DNA of 64,000 bases from contig NZ_JABXWB010000005.1 of assembly GCF_013375555.1 (NCBI RefSeq), positions 1,390,001 to 1,454,000 on the forward strand, written 5' to 3'. The position numbers and the translations under genes were made by a program. The notes under the pieces are model-generated. The model searched no databases, was not told the DNA's origin, and saw only the letters and a program-made list of their open reading frames with translations. How positions within the stretch are numbered: position 1 is the first letter of the stretch; each line of letters begins with the position of its first letter. Source of the DNA: Sphingobium sp. EM0848. GTDB lineage: Bacteria; Pseudomonadota; Alphaproteobacteria; Sphingomonadales; Sphingomonadaceae. Positions 34,476 to 43,282 of this stretch are shown one piece after another.

Positions 34476-35657
34476 TCAGTCCTCGGGCGCGAATTGCATC
34501 TCCGCATGGTCGCGAAGGCGCTCGACCAGGGTAGAGCCAAGAATCGCGCCAGGCGTGCCGATGCCGCCCGGTGTGGCGCTTGAGAGAAGATCGATGCCTG
34601 CTTCGGCGATCATTCGACTGGTCGAACCGTAGCCGGGATCGTAGCGGCCCTTGACTGCGTAGCGAAGCGTTCGTCCATCTGGCCATTCGCCGACGAACAG
34701 CACATCATATCGGCCGTTCCGTCGCTCCTCGGCACTCGGTCCTTCCCCGGGCTTCGGATCATTCTGGTGGCCGATCATCGGCGTTGCCGCGATATGCCTG
34801 GCGATGGCTTCGCCCTGTTCGCCGGGTCCGGTCAGGATCATCTCGTCATAGACAAAATCCCTGCCCCACGGATGGCCGAGCAGGAAATTGGTGCGATGGA
34901 CGTTCTTGACGTTGATTTCTGCCATCACGAAGGGCGCTGCCCAGCTTCCGGTGGCTTGATCGAACGCTGGCGCGTCGGCGGCAGGCTGCGCTGGCCCTTC
35001 AAATCCCGGTGTGAGCGCGAATGGGCTCCGCATCCGCCCCGCCAGCGATGGGGACGACGTCATGACCTTATAAGTTCCTTCAAGGCTTGCCGCCGTCCCG
35101 CCCGAAAAGCGGCCCTTGAGTACGCGAACGCGACCCTTGACGCGCGGCGCGGGGATTCCGAACCGCTTCATCGCCTCGTTCTGGAGCATTAATACGCCTA
35201 GATCGAACGGCACTGAATCGAAGCCGCCCGAAAAGATGATGCGTGCGCCCGATCGCCGCGCTGCTGCGTCGTGACGGTCGATCATGTCGCGCATCCATAA
35301 AGGCTCACCGCACAAATCGACATAATCGGTGCCGTGTTCGGCACAGGTGCTCACCAAGGGTTCCCCATAATATTGATAAGGTCCGACCGTGGTCAGCACC
35401 ACACGAGTCCTATCCGACATACGTGCGAGCGCTTCGGTGTCGTCCGAGGCAGCAACGATGAGTGGCGTATCGGCCGGCGCGCCAATGGCATCGCGAACTT
35501 CGGCCAGCTTGCCGGCGTTTCGTCCGGCCATCGCCCATTTGGGCGCACCTGGACGTCCGCCATATTCCTGGACGAGATATTCGGCGACGAGCCGGCCAGT
35601 ATAGCCGGTCGCGCCGTAGACGACGATGTCGAACTCGCGTGTGTGAGGTGCGGTCAT
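34476..35657 (-). CDS. Saccharopine dehydrogenase-like / trans-acting enoyl reductase family protein
   Basis: A 393-aa protein. The N-terminal Rossmann motif is DIVVYGATGYTGRLVAEYL, followed by GPYQYYGEPLV and GTDYVDLCGE, then IIFSGGFDSVPFDLGV. This is the pattern of the saccharopine-reductase-like group that includes the mycobacterial trans-acting enoyl reductases. True lysine-pathway enzymes are unlikely in a catabolic operon, so it more probably reduces an unsaturated acyl intermediate; this is inference. The start at 35657 (MTAPHT) is preferred because the motif-bearing core begins 10 residues later; an upstream frame extension overlaps the previous gene. It lies 25 bp after the aldehyde dehydrogenase gene. 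Confidence 0.75.
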   Translation of the reverse strand: MTAPHTREFDIVVYGATGYTGRLVAEYLVQEYGGRPGAPKWAMAGRNAGKLAEVRDAIGAPADTPLIVAASDDTEALARMSDRTRVVLTTVGPYQYYGEPLVSTCAEHGTDYVDLCGEPLWMRDMIDRHDAAARRSGARIIFSGGFDSVPFDLGVLMLQNEAMKRFGIPAPRVKGRVRVLKGRFSGGTAASLEGTYKVMTSSPSLAGRMRSPFALTPGFEGPAQPAADAPAFDQATGSWAAPFVMAEINVKNVHRTNFLLGHPWGRDFVYDEMILTGPGEQGEAIARHIAATPMIGHQNDPKPGEGPSAEERRNGRYDVLFVGEWPDGRTLRYAVKGRYDPGYGSTSRMIAEAGIDLLSSATPGGIGTPGAILGSTLVERLRDHAEMQFAPED

Positions 35658-35682
35658 CGGCTTGCTTCCAACTTTCGCGACG

Positions 35683-37185
35683 TCAGTTGGCTGGGCTCGC
35701 AAGCCGGGCGACGGCCTGCTCCGCTGCAGCCGCCGCGGCTGCTGCGACACCTGCGATGCGTTCGGGCGTCAGCGGCGGCACAAAGGCCGGGGCGAGGGCG
35801 ACGGGCAGATTGCTCTGCGCGATCGGTCGCTGGTGGGAGAAGGTGTCAAACCCGGCCTTGCCATGATAGGCGCCCGAACCGCTCATCCCGACCCCGCCGA
35901 ACGGCGCGGCATGATTGATGTAGGCGAGGGCGAAGTCGTTGCGCGAAACCGCGCCCGATGTAGTGTTCAGGACGAACTTCCGGAAATCGTCAGTATCCCC
36001 GCCATACCAGTAGGATGAGAGCGGATGCTCGCCTGCGCTGGCATAGGCGATTGCTTCATCGATATCGGCGTAGCTGTGCACCACCAGCACCGGGCCGAAA
36101 ATTTCCTCGGCGTGGATCTGTGCATCCATCGGCGTGTCGACAAGGAGCGTCGGGGGTATGCGACGGCCTTTCGCATCGGGCAACCGCTGCTTTTCTACTT
36201 CGGGCACGATCAGGATTTCCGTTGCGCCCTTCGCCTTGGCATCGTCGATCAATCCGGTCACGCGTGTATAATTCGCGTCGTTGATTATCGAGACGACGTC
36301 AGGATTGTCGATGAAGGTCGGGAAATGCGATAACACCGCTGCCCGATACGCCTCGATGAAGGCTGTTTTGCCTGCTTCCGGCACAAAGACATAGTCCAGG
36401 CACAGGCATACCTGGCCATTGTTGACGAGCCGCGCGGCTGCAATCCGCGTCGCGGCATCGGCGACGTCGGCATCGGGCGCAACGATCGCGGGGTTCTTGC
36501 CACCGAGTTCGAGCGTAACCGGGACCAGATTCCGTCCAGCCGCTACGGCGATCATGCGCCCGACCTTTGGCGAACCGGTGAAGAAGAGATGGTCGAACCG
36601 TAGATCAGAAAATGCCGTGGCGGTCGCGAGGCCACCGTTGACGACGACAACTTCATCGGGGCGCATCCGTGAAGCGACGGCGCGGGCAAACACTGCGCCG
36701 GTGTGCGGCGCCATGTCGGAGAATTTGATCATGACCCGATTGCCTGCCGCGAGCGCCTCGACCGTCGGCACGAACACCAGCACGACCGGGAAATTCCATG
36801 GCCCGATGACGCCGACGACACCTTTGGGACGATTCTGGATGACGGTCGGAATGGCTCCGCCCATTGCCGCGGGCGCTTCGGTCGGCGCCATCCACGCCTC
36901 GAGATTCTCGCGCGCGAAGTTTATCGTCTCCATCGCGCCCAATATGTCGAGTTCGAGCGAGGTGGTCGTCGGCCGGCTGCCGAAATCGGCCTCCAGTGCT
37001 TCGGCAAGTTCGGTGGCATGTTCCAGCACCGCGGCGACGAAGCGATCGATGCGATTGTGCCGGGTTGCGGCATCGGGGATCGGATCGGCCGCTTGCGCGG
37101 CGCGCTGCGCATCGAGCAGGCGTTGCAGTTCATCGGGTGCGACCTCGGCGGCCGTGTCGATTGTCATGCTGTTTGTCTCCGTCAT
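35683..37185 (-). CDS. Aldehyde dehydrogenase, coniferyl-aldehyde-dehydrogenase type
   Basis: A 500-aa NAD(P)-dependent ALDH. The segment VVGVIGPWNFPV precedes the cofactor site, FTGSPKVGRMI the nucleotide loop, and LELGGKNP contains the catalytic Glu. The catalytic Cys lies in NNGQVCLCLDYV, close to the GQTCxAPDYV pattern of the CalB/ALDH class-3-like group that oxidises aromatic and medium-chain aldehydes. Its ATG overlaps the stop of the upstream ligase gene by 4 bp, so translation is coupled. In this operon it probably oxidises the aldehyde released by the ThDP lyase, and the acid could then be activated by the ligase. Confidence 0.87.
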   Translation of the reverse strand: MTETNSMTIDTAAEVAPDELQRLLDAQRAAQAADPIPDAATRHNRIDRFVAAVLEHATELAEALEADFGSRPTTTSLELDILGAMETINFARENLEAWMAPTEAPAAMGGAIPTVIQNRPKGVVGVIGPWNFPVVLVFVPTVEALAAGNRVMIKFSDMAPHTGAVFARAVASRMRPDEVVVVNGGLATATAFSDLRFDHLFFTGSPKVGRMIAVAAGRNLVPVTLELGGKNPAIVAPDADVADAATRIAAARLVNNGQVCLCLDYVFVPEAGKTAFIEAYRAAVLSHFPTFIDNPDVVSIINDANYTRVTGLIDDAKAKGATEILIVPEVEKQRLPDAKGRRIPPTLLVDTPMDAQIHAEEIFGPVLVVHSYADIDEAIAYASAGEHPLSSYWYGGDTDDFRKFVLNTTSGAVSRNDFALAYINHAAPFGGVGMSGSGAYHGKAGFDTFSHQRPIAQSNLPVALAPAFVPPLTPERIAGVAAAAAAAAEQAVARLASPAN

Positions 37186-38834
37186 GCGTGCAGCCCTTCG
37201 GCTGCAATCTTGCGTGCCCAGCCATAATCGGCCTTGCCGCTCGGGCTGCGGATCACTGCGTCGACCCGGACGATCGCCTTGGGTAGCTTGTATCGGGCGA
37301 GCCGTTTCCCGGCGTGTGCGAGCAGGTCCTCGTCGGTCGGCGCATGGCCGGGACGCAGTTCGATGATTGCGACGACTTCCTGACCCCAGCGGTCGCTCGG
37401 TCGCCCGGCGACATTGACGTCCTTGACGGCCGGATGGTCCGCCAACGCCGCCTCGACCTCTTCGGCGAAGATTTTCTCACCGCCGGAGTTGATCGTCACC
37501 GAGTCCCGGCCGAGCAGTTCGATCGTGCCGTCGGCAAGGTAGCGGGCGCGGTCTCCCGGCAGCACCACGCGATGCCCGTCGATCATCGGGAAGGAGCGCT
37601 CGGTCTTGTCGCGATCGCCGAGATAGCCGAGCGGGATCAGGCTGTGCCGGGCCAGCCAGCCCGTGCTCGGATCGCCCGGCGCAAGAATTCGGCCTTGGTC
37701 CTCGTCGACGATGCACGTCCCCGATGCGGGTGTGAACACGCCGGAGGTCGCCGGCGCCTGGCTGGTGCTGAGGTTCGACAGCTGCGATCCGGTTTCTGAC
37801 GATCCCGCCACGTCGCCGACGACGACGTGCGGCAGGAGCTTCAATATGCGCTCCTTGACCGAGGCGCTGGTCACCGCGCCGCCAACACCGACGAATTGCA
37901 GCGAACTACCGCTATAGCCGCCGCGTTCGAATGCATCGCACATCGGGGTCGCGAAGGCGTTGCCGACGAGGTTCGTGAACTGGACAGCCTCGCGGTCGAC
38001 GATCTCCCACACCGCTGCTGGATCAAGCCGTTCAACGACGTCAGGAAAGACGGTGGTGCCTCCGGTCAGGAAGGCCGACATTGCCATCCATTGGGCGGCG
38101 GCGTGCATGAGCGGGGGCAGGGGCATAAGGACACGCCGCTCAGCGGCGACGACTGTGGCGACCCCTTCGACCAGCGAGGGGGCATCAAGCATGCCTGGCG
38201 GAAGGAAGCTGGCCAGCGCGCTTTCGATGATGTTCGCCTGTGGCCATAAGGTGCCTTTGGGCATTCCCGTCGTACCGCCGGTATAAACGATGTAGAGGTC
38301 GTTGGCGTCGAGCGGCAGGCCGGGCGCGTCTGCGCTGGAGGCTGCAAGAGCCTCTTCATAGTCGAGTGCACCGGATAGCAGAGCGTTGCCGGATTCATCC
38401 GCGACCTGAAGGAGCAGGGCCGGAGTTTGACGAAGCTCGCCAAGGATCGCACCCAGAACAGGCGCAAAACGCGCGTGATAGATGATCGCGCGCGCCGAAG
38501 CATCGTCGAGCAGATAGGAGAGTTCGGCCTCGACATAGCGGTAGTTGACGTTGAACGATGCAGCGCGTGCTGTCGCTGCGCCGATCATACCCTCCAGATA
38601 TTCATTGCCGTTGTGGAGATAGAGCGCAACATGGTCCTGCCCCGACTCCCAAGGCTGGAGGTCGGCGCGGGGGCGGTGGATCGTGACACCGTGCGCCAGC
38701 AACAGGTTTGCGAGGCGGTTGCTTCGGTCCGCGATGTCCGCGTAGCTGAGCCGCCGGTCGCGGAAGATGACGCAATCGCGTTCGGGTATTTCTGCGGCGA
38801 TGGCGGCAAATAATTCAGCGAAATTGTAGCGCAT
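37182..38834 (-). CDS. Acyl-CoA synthetase (AMP-binding family)
   Basis: A 550-aa ATP-dependent acid-CoA ligase. The P-loop-like motif is VYTGGTTGMPKGTL; GDVAGSSETGSQ precedes the hinge; GDRARYLADGTIELLGRDS and the catalytic-lysine motif SPSGKADYG are present. It contains an unusual insertion (RADLQPWESG) in the N-terminal part. The start at 38834 (MRYNFAELF) is chosen because the conserved part begins there, following GGGAGAGG; a longer frame is not conserved. It lies 17 bp after the ThDP enzyme gene. It activates an unknown carboxylic acid to its CoA ester in the cytoplasm. Confidence 0.87.
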   Translation of the reverse strand: MRYNFAELFAAIAAEIPERDCVIFRDRRLSYADIADRSNRLANLLLAHGVTIHRPRADLQPWESGQDHVALYLHNGNEYLEGMIGAATARAASFNVNYRYVEAELSYLLDDASARAIIYHARFAPVLGAILGELRQTPALLLQVADESGNALLSGALDYEEALAASSADAPGLPLDANDLYIVYTGGTTGMPKGTLWPQANIIESALASFLPPGMLDAPSLVEGVATVVAAERRVLMPLPPLMHAAAQWMAMSAFLTGGTTVFPDVVERLDPAAVWEIVDREAVQFTNLVGNAFATPMCDAFERGGYSGSSLQFVGVGGAVTSASVKERILKLLPHVVVGDVAGSSETGSQLSNLSTSQAPATSGVFTPASGTCIVDEDQGRILAPGDPSTGWLARHSLIPLGYLGDRDKTERSFPMIDGHRVVLPGDRARYLADGTIELLGRDSVTINSGGEKIFAEEVEAALADHPAVKDVNVAGRPSDRWGQEVVAIIELRPGHAPTDEDLLAHAGKRLARYKLPKAIVRVDAVIRSPSGKADYGWARKIAAEGLHA

Positions 38835-38851
38835 CAGGCCTCTCCCGCGGG

Positions 38852-40540
38852 TCAGACGCAGCGGACGTCGACGAGCGCCTGACGGCGTTCTTCGCGTACG
38901 ACGCGAAGCGCTTCCGCCAGCGCGGCCCTGAGTTCGCTGCGCTTGTGAACGGTGACGCCATGGCCCCCCGATGCTGTGCAATAGGCCGCGAATTCAGGCG
39001 AAGGCGAAAGGTTCGAGAAGCGATCTTCGGTGTTGGCGCGACCGTCCGGGTAGACGAGTTGCGTCGCCATATCGACCGCCCACCAGTTGCAATTGTTGGC
39101 GAGGATCGTGAGTATCGGCAGGTCGTGCTTGGCCGCTGCATGGTGGCACGCCGCCGGGTTGGCGAACATATAGGCGCCGTCGCCGAGCGTCGCGATCACG
39201 GTGCGATCCGGCGCAGCGTATTTGGCGCCGAGCGCGGCGGGGAGGCCCCAGCCGAGGCCGCCCGATGCAGGCAGGAAATAATAGGTGCCGGCTTTGGTCC
39301 GGTTCAGCAGGCACGGCGTCGCGACATATTCGTTGAAGACGATATCGTCCTCGCCGAGCAATTCGCCGAGCATCGCGGAAATGGTGTTCTTGGTGATTGG
39401 CGCGTCGGAATCAGACGCGGCCTCCTGCTTCCGCAGCGCGGCGATCGAGTCGTGATGCACCGAAGCGGCGGTGCGGATTTTCTCCGCCCTGGCCGGGTTG
39501 ATGCTACCGGCGCGCTTGCCTAGTGCGATCGTCAACTGCTTCAGGAAGGCGGTCGGGGTCGCTGCGATGTTCAGGTCCGCACGATGTGAACGGATCGGAT
39601 AGTCCGAATAAAGGGGATCGACGCCGACTTGCGCGATGAAGCAGTCGGGCCGCGGTGATCCGTGCGCGTCCATCCATGGAACATCCGATTCCAGGAAAAC
39701 GATAAGATCGGCTTTCTTGAGCACGCCAAGGGTGTCGGGGCCGAGGCGATTCGGATGGTTGGCCGCGATGTTCAGGTAGCGGTGCCATGGGTCGGCGACG
39801 CCGACCGCAAACTGTTCGGCGCAGGAGGTCAGTAGGGCGACCGATTCGGGCTCGATGCCCGAAGCGGTGGCGACGATGACCGGGAAATCGGCCGCAACGA
39901 TCCGGTCGGCGAGCTGATCGATGGCATCGGGGTCGGGGTAGACGGCTGAAGGGACTGGCGTACGGAGGCGCTCGCCAGCCGGGCTTTCGTCTGCTTCGGC
40001 CAGCACTTCGCGCGGCAATGCGAGATATACAGGACCGCGGGGATGGGCGGTGGCAAGGCTCAGTGCACGATCGACGACAGCGTCGACCTGCCGCGAATCG
40101 CGCAGCTCATAGTCCCATTTCACAAACTCGCGGACTAAGCTCGCTTGATCGAACATCTCCTGCGACCAGTGGATTGGCAGGTCGCGGGCGCCGGTGACGC
40201 CGCTCTCAAGAATGGGTGAGCGTCCTGCGGTGATGAGCAACGGTATCCGGTCGCGTGCTGCGTTGGCGACAGCACAGGCAACGTTTGCAGTGCCGACATT
40301 GACGTGCAGCATCACCGCCTGAGGCTTGCCTGATACAAGCGCCGCACCATGCGCCATGCCTCCGGCAAGGTTCTCGTGCGCGCAGAGCACCGGCTTGGGC
40401 AGTTCCGGTCCCCCTTCTTTGGTGTTGGCGGCATAAGCCTCGACGATCGGCGCGAAATCGGTCCCCGCATTGGCAAAGATCGAATCGACCCCGTGCTCGG
40501 CGAGTGCGGTCAAATAGCGGGTGGCGGCGGTATGGGACAT
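38852..40540 (-). CDS. Thiamine-diphosphate-dependent lyase/decarboxylase (acetolactate synthase-like)
   Basis: A 562-aa ThDP enzyme with the three-domain layout of the AHAS/POX family. The activating Glu is in CAHENLAGGMAHG, the central domain runs from about residue 190 to 330, and the cofactor motif begins GDGAYMFANPA and ends ILANNCNWW. The start at 40540 (MSHTAATRYL) follows GGAGAGAGGATC. Acetolactate synthase activity is unlikely because the partners are catabolic: with an acyl-CoA ligase and an aldehyde dehydrogenase it fits a 2-hydroxyacyl-CoA-lyase, alpha-oxidation-like or benzoylformate-decarboxylase-like role. It is the first gene of the block B operon, 39 bp downstream of operator site B. 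Confidence 0.82.
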   Translation of the reverse strand: MSHTAATRYLTALAEHGVDSIFANAGTDFAPIVEAYAANTKEGGPELPKPVLCAHENLAGGMAHGAALVSGKPQAVMLHVNVGTANVACAVANAARDRIPLLITAGRSPILESGVTGARDLPIHWSQEMFDQASLVREFVKWDYELRDSRQVDAVVDRALSLATAHPRGPVYLALPREVLAEADESPAGERLRTPVPSAVYPDPDAIDQLADRIVAADFPVIVATASGIEPESVALLTSCAEQFAVGVADPWHRYLNIAANHPNRLGPDTLGVLKKADLIVFLESDVPWMDAHGSPRPDCFIAQVGVDPLYSDYPIRSHRADLNIAATPTAFLKQLTIALGKRAGSINPARAEKIRTAASVHHDSIAALRKQEAASDSDAPITKNTISAMLGELLGEDDIVFNEYVATPCLLNRTKAGTYYFLPASGGLGWGLPAALGAKYAAPDRTVIATLGDGAYMFANPAACHHAAAKHDLPILTILANNCNWWAVDMATQLVYPDGRANTEDRFSNLSPSPEFAAYCTASGGHGVTVHKRSELRAALAEALRVVREERRQALVDVRCV

Positions 40541-40578
40541 GTGATCCTCTCTCCAGCGGAATTTTCTTGCCAAGCCTA

Positions 40579-40594
40579 TAGATGGAACGATCTA
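40579..40594. promoter_or_regulatory. TAGA-N8-TCTA operator, site B
   Basis: TAGATGGAACGATCTA; on the minus strand it reads TAGATCGTTCCATCTA, sharing 14 of 16 bases with the sites at 6476 and 56236. It lies 39 bp upstream of the ThDP enzyme start, a good position for repression of the block B operon, and about 150 bp upstream of the divergent small-protein gene. Confidence 0.6.
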
Positions 40595-40741
40595 ATAATG
40601 CTAGTACAGAAAACGGCATCGGTTTCGAAGAGAGCCCGCCAGTCGAGTTTTATCCCTTCCTCTGACCGGAAGGATCAACTTGAAATCAGTGGGTTAACAA
40701 GAGGCTGGTGCAAAGGTTGTTCAATCTTGGGAGATGAAATT

Positions 40742-41044
40742 ATGTCTGTTGCTGGCAAATATGATACGACGGTGAAGAGCCCGATGGGCGACCAGAAGGG
40801 TGTTTTTACCGTCGTTCCGGCCGAGGGCGGAGCGTTCAACGGAACAGTCGTTGATGGGATGGGCACGATGGAGGTGGTCGATGGACGGGTCGATGGCAAT
40901 ATGTTGACCTGGAAGATGAGTACCAAGGTTCCTATGCCACTCGATTTCGATTGCGAAGCGACGATCGATGGCGACAACTTGTCCGGCAAGGTCAATGCTG
41001 GAGCCTTTGGCGAAATGGCGCTGAGCGGCACCCGTCAGAATTGA
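40742..41044 (+). CDS. Small beta-rich protein of unknown function
   Basis: A 100-aa protein with a repeating strand pattern: GKYDTTVKSPMGDQKGVFTV, GTMEVVDGRVDGNMLTWKM, then GDNLSGKVNAGAFGEMALSG. This looks like a small beta-barrel or lipocalin-like fold with a conserved KSPMGDQ segment. There is no signal peptide and no catalytic motif. I recall similar proteins annotated only as hypothetical in sphingomonads, often next to CoA-ester catabolism genes. It lies between the divergent block B operon and a crotonase gene. A ligand-binding or accessory role is a guess. Confidence 0.6.
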   Translation: MSVAGKYDTTVKSPMGDQKGVFTVVPAEGGAFNGTVVDGMGTMEVVDGRVDGNMLTWKMSTKVPMPLDFDCEATIDGDNLSGKVNAGAFGEMALSGTRQN

Positions 41045-41158
41045 TGCTCTGAACAGGCCGCTGGAGCCCATTTGGCGGCCTGACTTTCCATACGATCGAA
41101 TCTGTGCGTCTTCCGGAGCGGGATTCGTGATTGCCGACTCTATCGAAAAGTTGACCCG

Positions 41159-41965
41159 ATGACCTCTGACCTTGCGCTGAAACATCTGACCGTGTCACTT
41201 GATGCCGATGGCGTTGCGACGGTGCTGCTCAATCGGCCACCGGCAAATGCCATCGACCGCGATATGTACATTGAGATTGCTGGGCTGTTCGCCGAACCCG
41301 ACCGGATAGGTGACGTGAAGTCGATCGTGCTTGGCGCGGAAGGCCGCTTCTTCTGCGCCGGCAATGATCTTGATGAATTTGCGACGATGACGCCGGACAA
41401 TGGCACTGAGCGGATGTGGCGCGTGCGCGAGGCCTTTTTCGCAATCCAGAACTGTACCGTGCCGGTGATCGGCGCGGTGCACGGTGCAGCGCTCGGATCC
41501 GGGCTCGCAATCGCAGCGTCGTGCGATTTTGTGCTCGCTAGCCCCGATGCGAAATTCGGGCTCCCCGAATTGACCGTGGGTGTGATGGGCGGTGCGGCGC
41601 ATCTCGCGCGGCTCGCCGCGCAGCCGGTGGTCCGGCGCATGTATTTCACCGGCGAAGCGATCGAGGCGCGGCAGCTTGTGGCATGGGGTGCCGCAATCTT
41701 CCTACACGAGGGTGAGGGACTTATCGAGGAGGCGCAACGGCTAGCCCGCCGTGCGGCATCCTTCAGTCCGACCGCGGTGCGGCTCGCCAAGCAAATTCTC
41801 GGCCGCATCGAAACGATGGATTTGCAGCCTGCCTATGCGTTCGAACAGGGCTATACCGTTAAGATGAGCGGTCATCCGGATTCCAAGGAGGCGCTGCGCG
41901 CCTTCGCCGAAAAGCGGGCGGCGAATTACGCGCCGCGCAATCCACAATGGACTATTGAGGTCTGA
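41159..41965 (+). CDS. Enoyl-CoA hydratase/isomerase family protein (crotonase)
   Basis: A 268-aa crotonase. The first oxyanion-hole segment is FFCAGNDLDEFA and the second is HGAALGSGLAIAASCDF. In typical hydratases the second segment carries one catalytic Glu (GGxxE), which is absent here (GSGLA), while the other, in FGLPELTVGV, is kept. A one-Glu crotonase is more often an isomerase or another CoA-ester enzyme than a hydratase. It lies 114 bp after the small beta-rich gene on the same strand. No strong ribosome site is visible before ATG 41159, so the start is less certain. Confidence 0.82.
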   Translation: MTSDLALKHLTVSLDADGVATVLLNRPPANAIDRDMYIEIAGLFAEPDRIGDVKSIVLGAEGRFFCAGNDLDEFATMTPDNGTERMWRVREAFFAIQNCTVPVIGAVHGAALGSGLAIAASCDFVLASPDAKFGLPELTVGVMGGAAHLARLAAQPVVRRMYFTGEAIEARQLVAWGAAIFLHEGEGLIEEAQRLARRAASFSPTAVRLAKQILGRIETMDLQPAYAFEQGYTVKMSGHPDSKEALRAFAEKRAANYAPRNPQWTIEV

Positions 41966-42069
41966 AAGTAAAAATCGATATGGTCTTGCCCGAAACCTTC
42001 ATCCGGACCGTCGGCAAGGCCACATTCGATCGCCAGAACATGCGGGTCGCGCGCATGGGACTTATGGCC

Positions 42070-42190
42070 GAGTGCAGTGGCGTGGTTCACCGACGTCATC
42101 GAACGCATCGGCAACCACCCGATCAATCGGATCGATAACTTTTACCCTGGAGATGGCAGGCATCAAGGCTGACCAACGATCTGGAGAAGG
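42070..42190 (+). pseudogene. IS66-type transposase C-terminal remnant
   Basis: The frame reads AWFTDVIERIGNHPINRIDN, then after a one-base shift PWRWQASRLTNDL, resembling the C-terminal end of IS66 TnpC proteins (AWLADVL-RI-DH... LPWRY). It is too short for a firm call, and no inverted repeats were found. Together with the next pseudogene it marks about 1.1 kb of mobile-element debris between blocks B and C. Confidence 0.35.
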
Positions 42191-42194
42191 CTGC

Positions 42195-42754
42195 GTGAGC
42201 AACGGCACTGTCGTGCGGATGAAGAGTATGCTGGACGATGTCACGCCGGCCGTCAGTCGGACGCTGGAGGTCCCGCTCAATATCCGGCTCGACCGTTTGC
42301 ACACCGTCTTCCAGACCGGCTTTGGCATCCCCGATCCCGAATATGGCTTCGATGGGCCGCTCGACGCCCGTAAGGCCACCCTCGCTCACGTCCTGGCGGA
42401 TTGAGGCGCAAGACCTTCCAATATCTCTATGACTTTGGCGACGCCTGGGAATATAGCGTCAAGATCGAGCGCGTCAGCCCAACCAGCCTGCACCTGACAT
42501 ATCCGCTCATCCTCGATGCAGTAGGCATGGGGCCGCCAGAAGACTGTGGCGGCCCATGAGGCTATGCCGAAAAGCTGGAAGCGCTCGCAAAAAATGGGCG
42601 CCGCGGACAAACCGGTAAGCCTGAAAGGCCACGTCAACGCCACCTTCCGTCGGTGCTTACGAAATGATAAAAATGCTTGTCGGTCATTCGCATTGACGAT
42701 CCCGATCAACGGGTCGTCACCATCGGAGAGAGGATGATGCCGGAATTCGATTGA
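42195..42754 (+). pseudogene. Plasmid pRiA4b ORF-3-like protein, decayed
   Basis: The family pattern is readable in pieces: RTLEVPLNIRLDRLHTVFQT, then a missing tryptophan-rich segment, GFDGPLDARKATLAHVLAD, a frame change, FQYLYDFGDAWEYSVKIERV, and MGPPEDCGGP, a TGA where Trp is expected, then GYAEKLEAL. Lesions therefore include an internal deletion, a frameshift and a nonsense codon. Intact members are about 180-200 aa and travel with plasmids and IS66-like elements. It is dead here. Confidence 0.7.
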
Positions 42755-43053
42755 TGCAGCTTTTGCACAGCGCCGGGATGGTGGGCGAACCGTCTGATGC
42801 TGCCATTTCCTTGCCCGGATCGGTAATCTTGACGAGGCTTTCCGATGATGTGCTTGGATCGGTGTCATTGTTCGGTACGCGATTAAACATTCAACTTGGG
42901 CAACCATGGAGGGACGGGATTGCGAGTTGCCTGGCAAGACAGGCACTCTTTGTTTTCAGGGATTTGTGGAGGGGCGGGACAGGGCTATGTGAGCCTGTAT
43001 CGGAAGCTGCAAAGGCTCTGGTTGCCCACATCGCTCTCGAAGAAGGCACCTGA
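42754..43053 (+). CDS. Hypothetical 99-aa open frame in the debris region
   Basis: An ATG overlapping the end of the pRiA4b-like pseudogene opens a 99-codon frame (MQLLHSAGMVGEPSD...). No domain, signal peptide or recognised family, and no clear ribosome site. It may be a genuine small gene or chance reading in decayed sequence; listed only so the stretch is covered. It ends just before the promoter region of the TonB receptor gene. Confidence 0.2.
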   Translation: MQLLHSAGMVGEPSDAAISLPGSVILTRLSDDVLGSVSLFGTRLNIQLGQPWRDGIASCLARQALFVFRDLWRGGTGLCEPVSEAAKALVAHIALEEGT

Positions 43054-43074
43054 ATGGCCTGCGCCCGATGCTAG

Positions 43075-43089
43075 TAGACGTTCGATCTA
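43075..43089. promoter_or_regulatory. Operator-like site C2 (TAGA-N7-TCTA)
   Basis: TAGACGTTCGATCTA; its complement starts TAGATCG like the other sites but has a 7-bp rather than 8-bp spacing. It lies 31 bp upstream of site C1, in the same promoter region. It could be a second, weaker dimer site. Confidence 0.35.
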
Positions 43090-43097
43090 TAAATATA

Positions 43098-43136
43098 TTG
43101 ACGCGCGATCGTTATGTGTTTAGATCGTTCTGTCCA
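43098..43136 (+). promoter_or_regulatory. Promoter with overlapping TAGA-N8-TCTA operator, site C1
   Basis: TTGACG (43098-43103), a 17-bp spacer and TAGATC (43121-43126) form a sigma70-type promoter. The operator TAGATCGTTCTGTCCA (43121-43136) covers the -10 element and matches the site at 56236 in 15 of 16 bases. It drives the TonB receptor gene at 43283, and repression by occlusion of the -10 element is the natural reading. Confidence 0.6.
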
Positions 43137-43282
43137 ATGCAAGGGCGCATCGCTTCACAGCATTGAGGTGTCTCTGAATGTGCAGTGTGCGGGCGAAAAA
43201 TAAGGCCGCCGCTTGCGGGGAAGTATGAATAAGCCACGCGACCGGGAGCCGGCGACGATGGTGAAATTATCGGAGAGGGAAG

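Noticed and set aside
34476..35657. Lysine-pathway saccharopine dehydrogenase
   Set aside because: Sequence pattern fits the reductase-like subgroup better, and all neighbours are CoA-ester or aldehyde catabolism genes.
38852..40540. Acetolactate synthase large subunit (ilvB)
   Set aside because: No small subunit or ilv neighbour; the operon is catabolic with a ligase and an aldehyde dehydrogenase.
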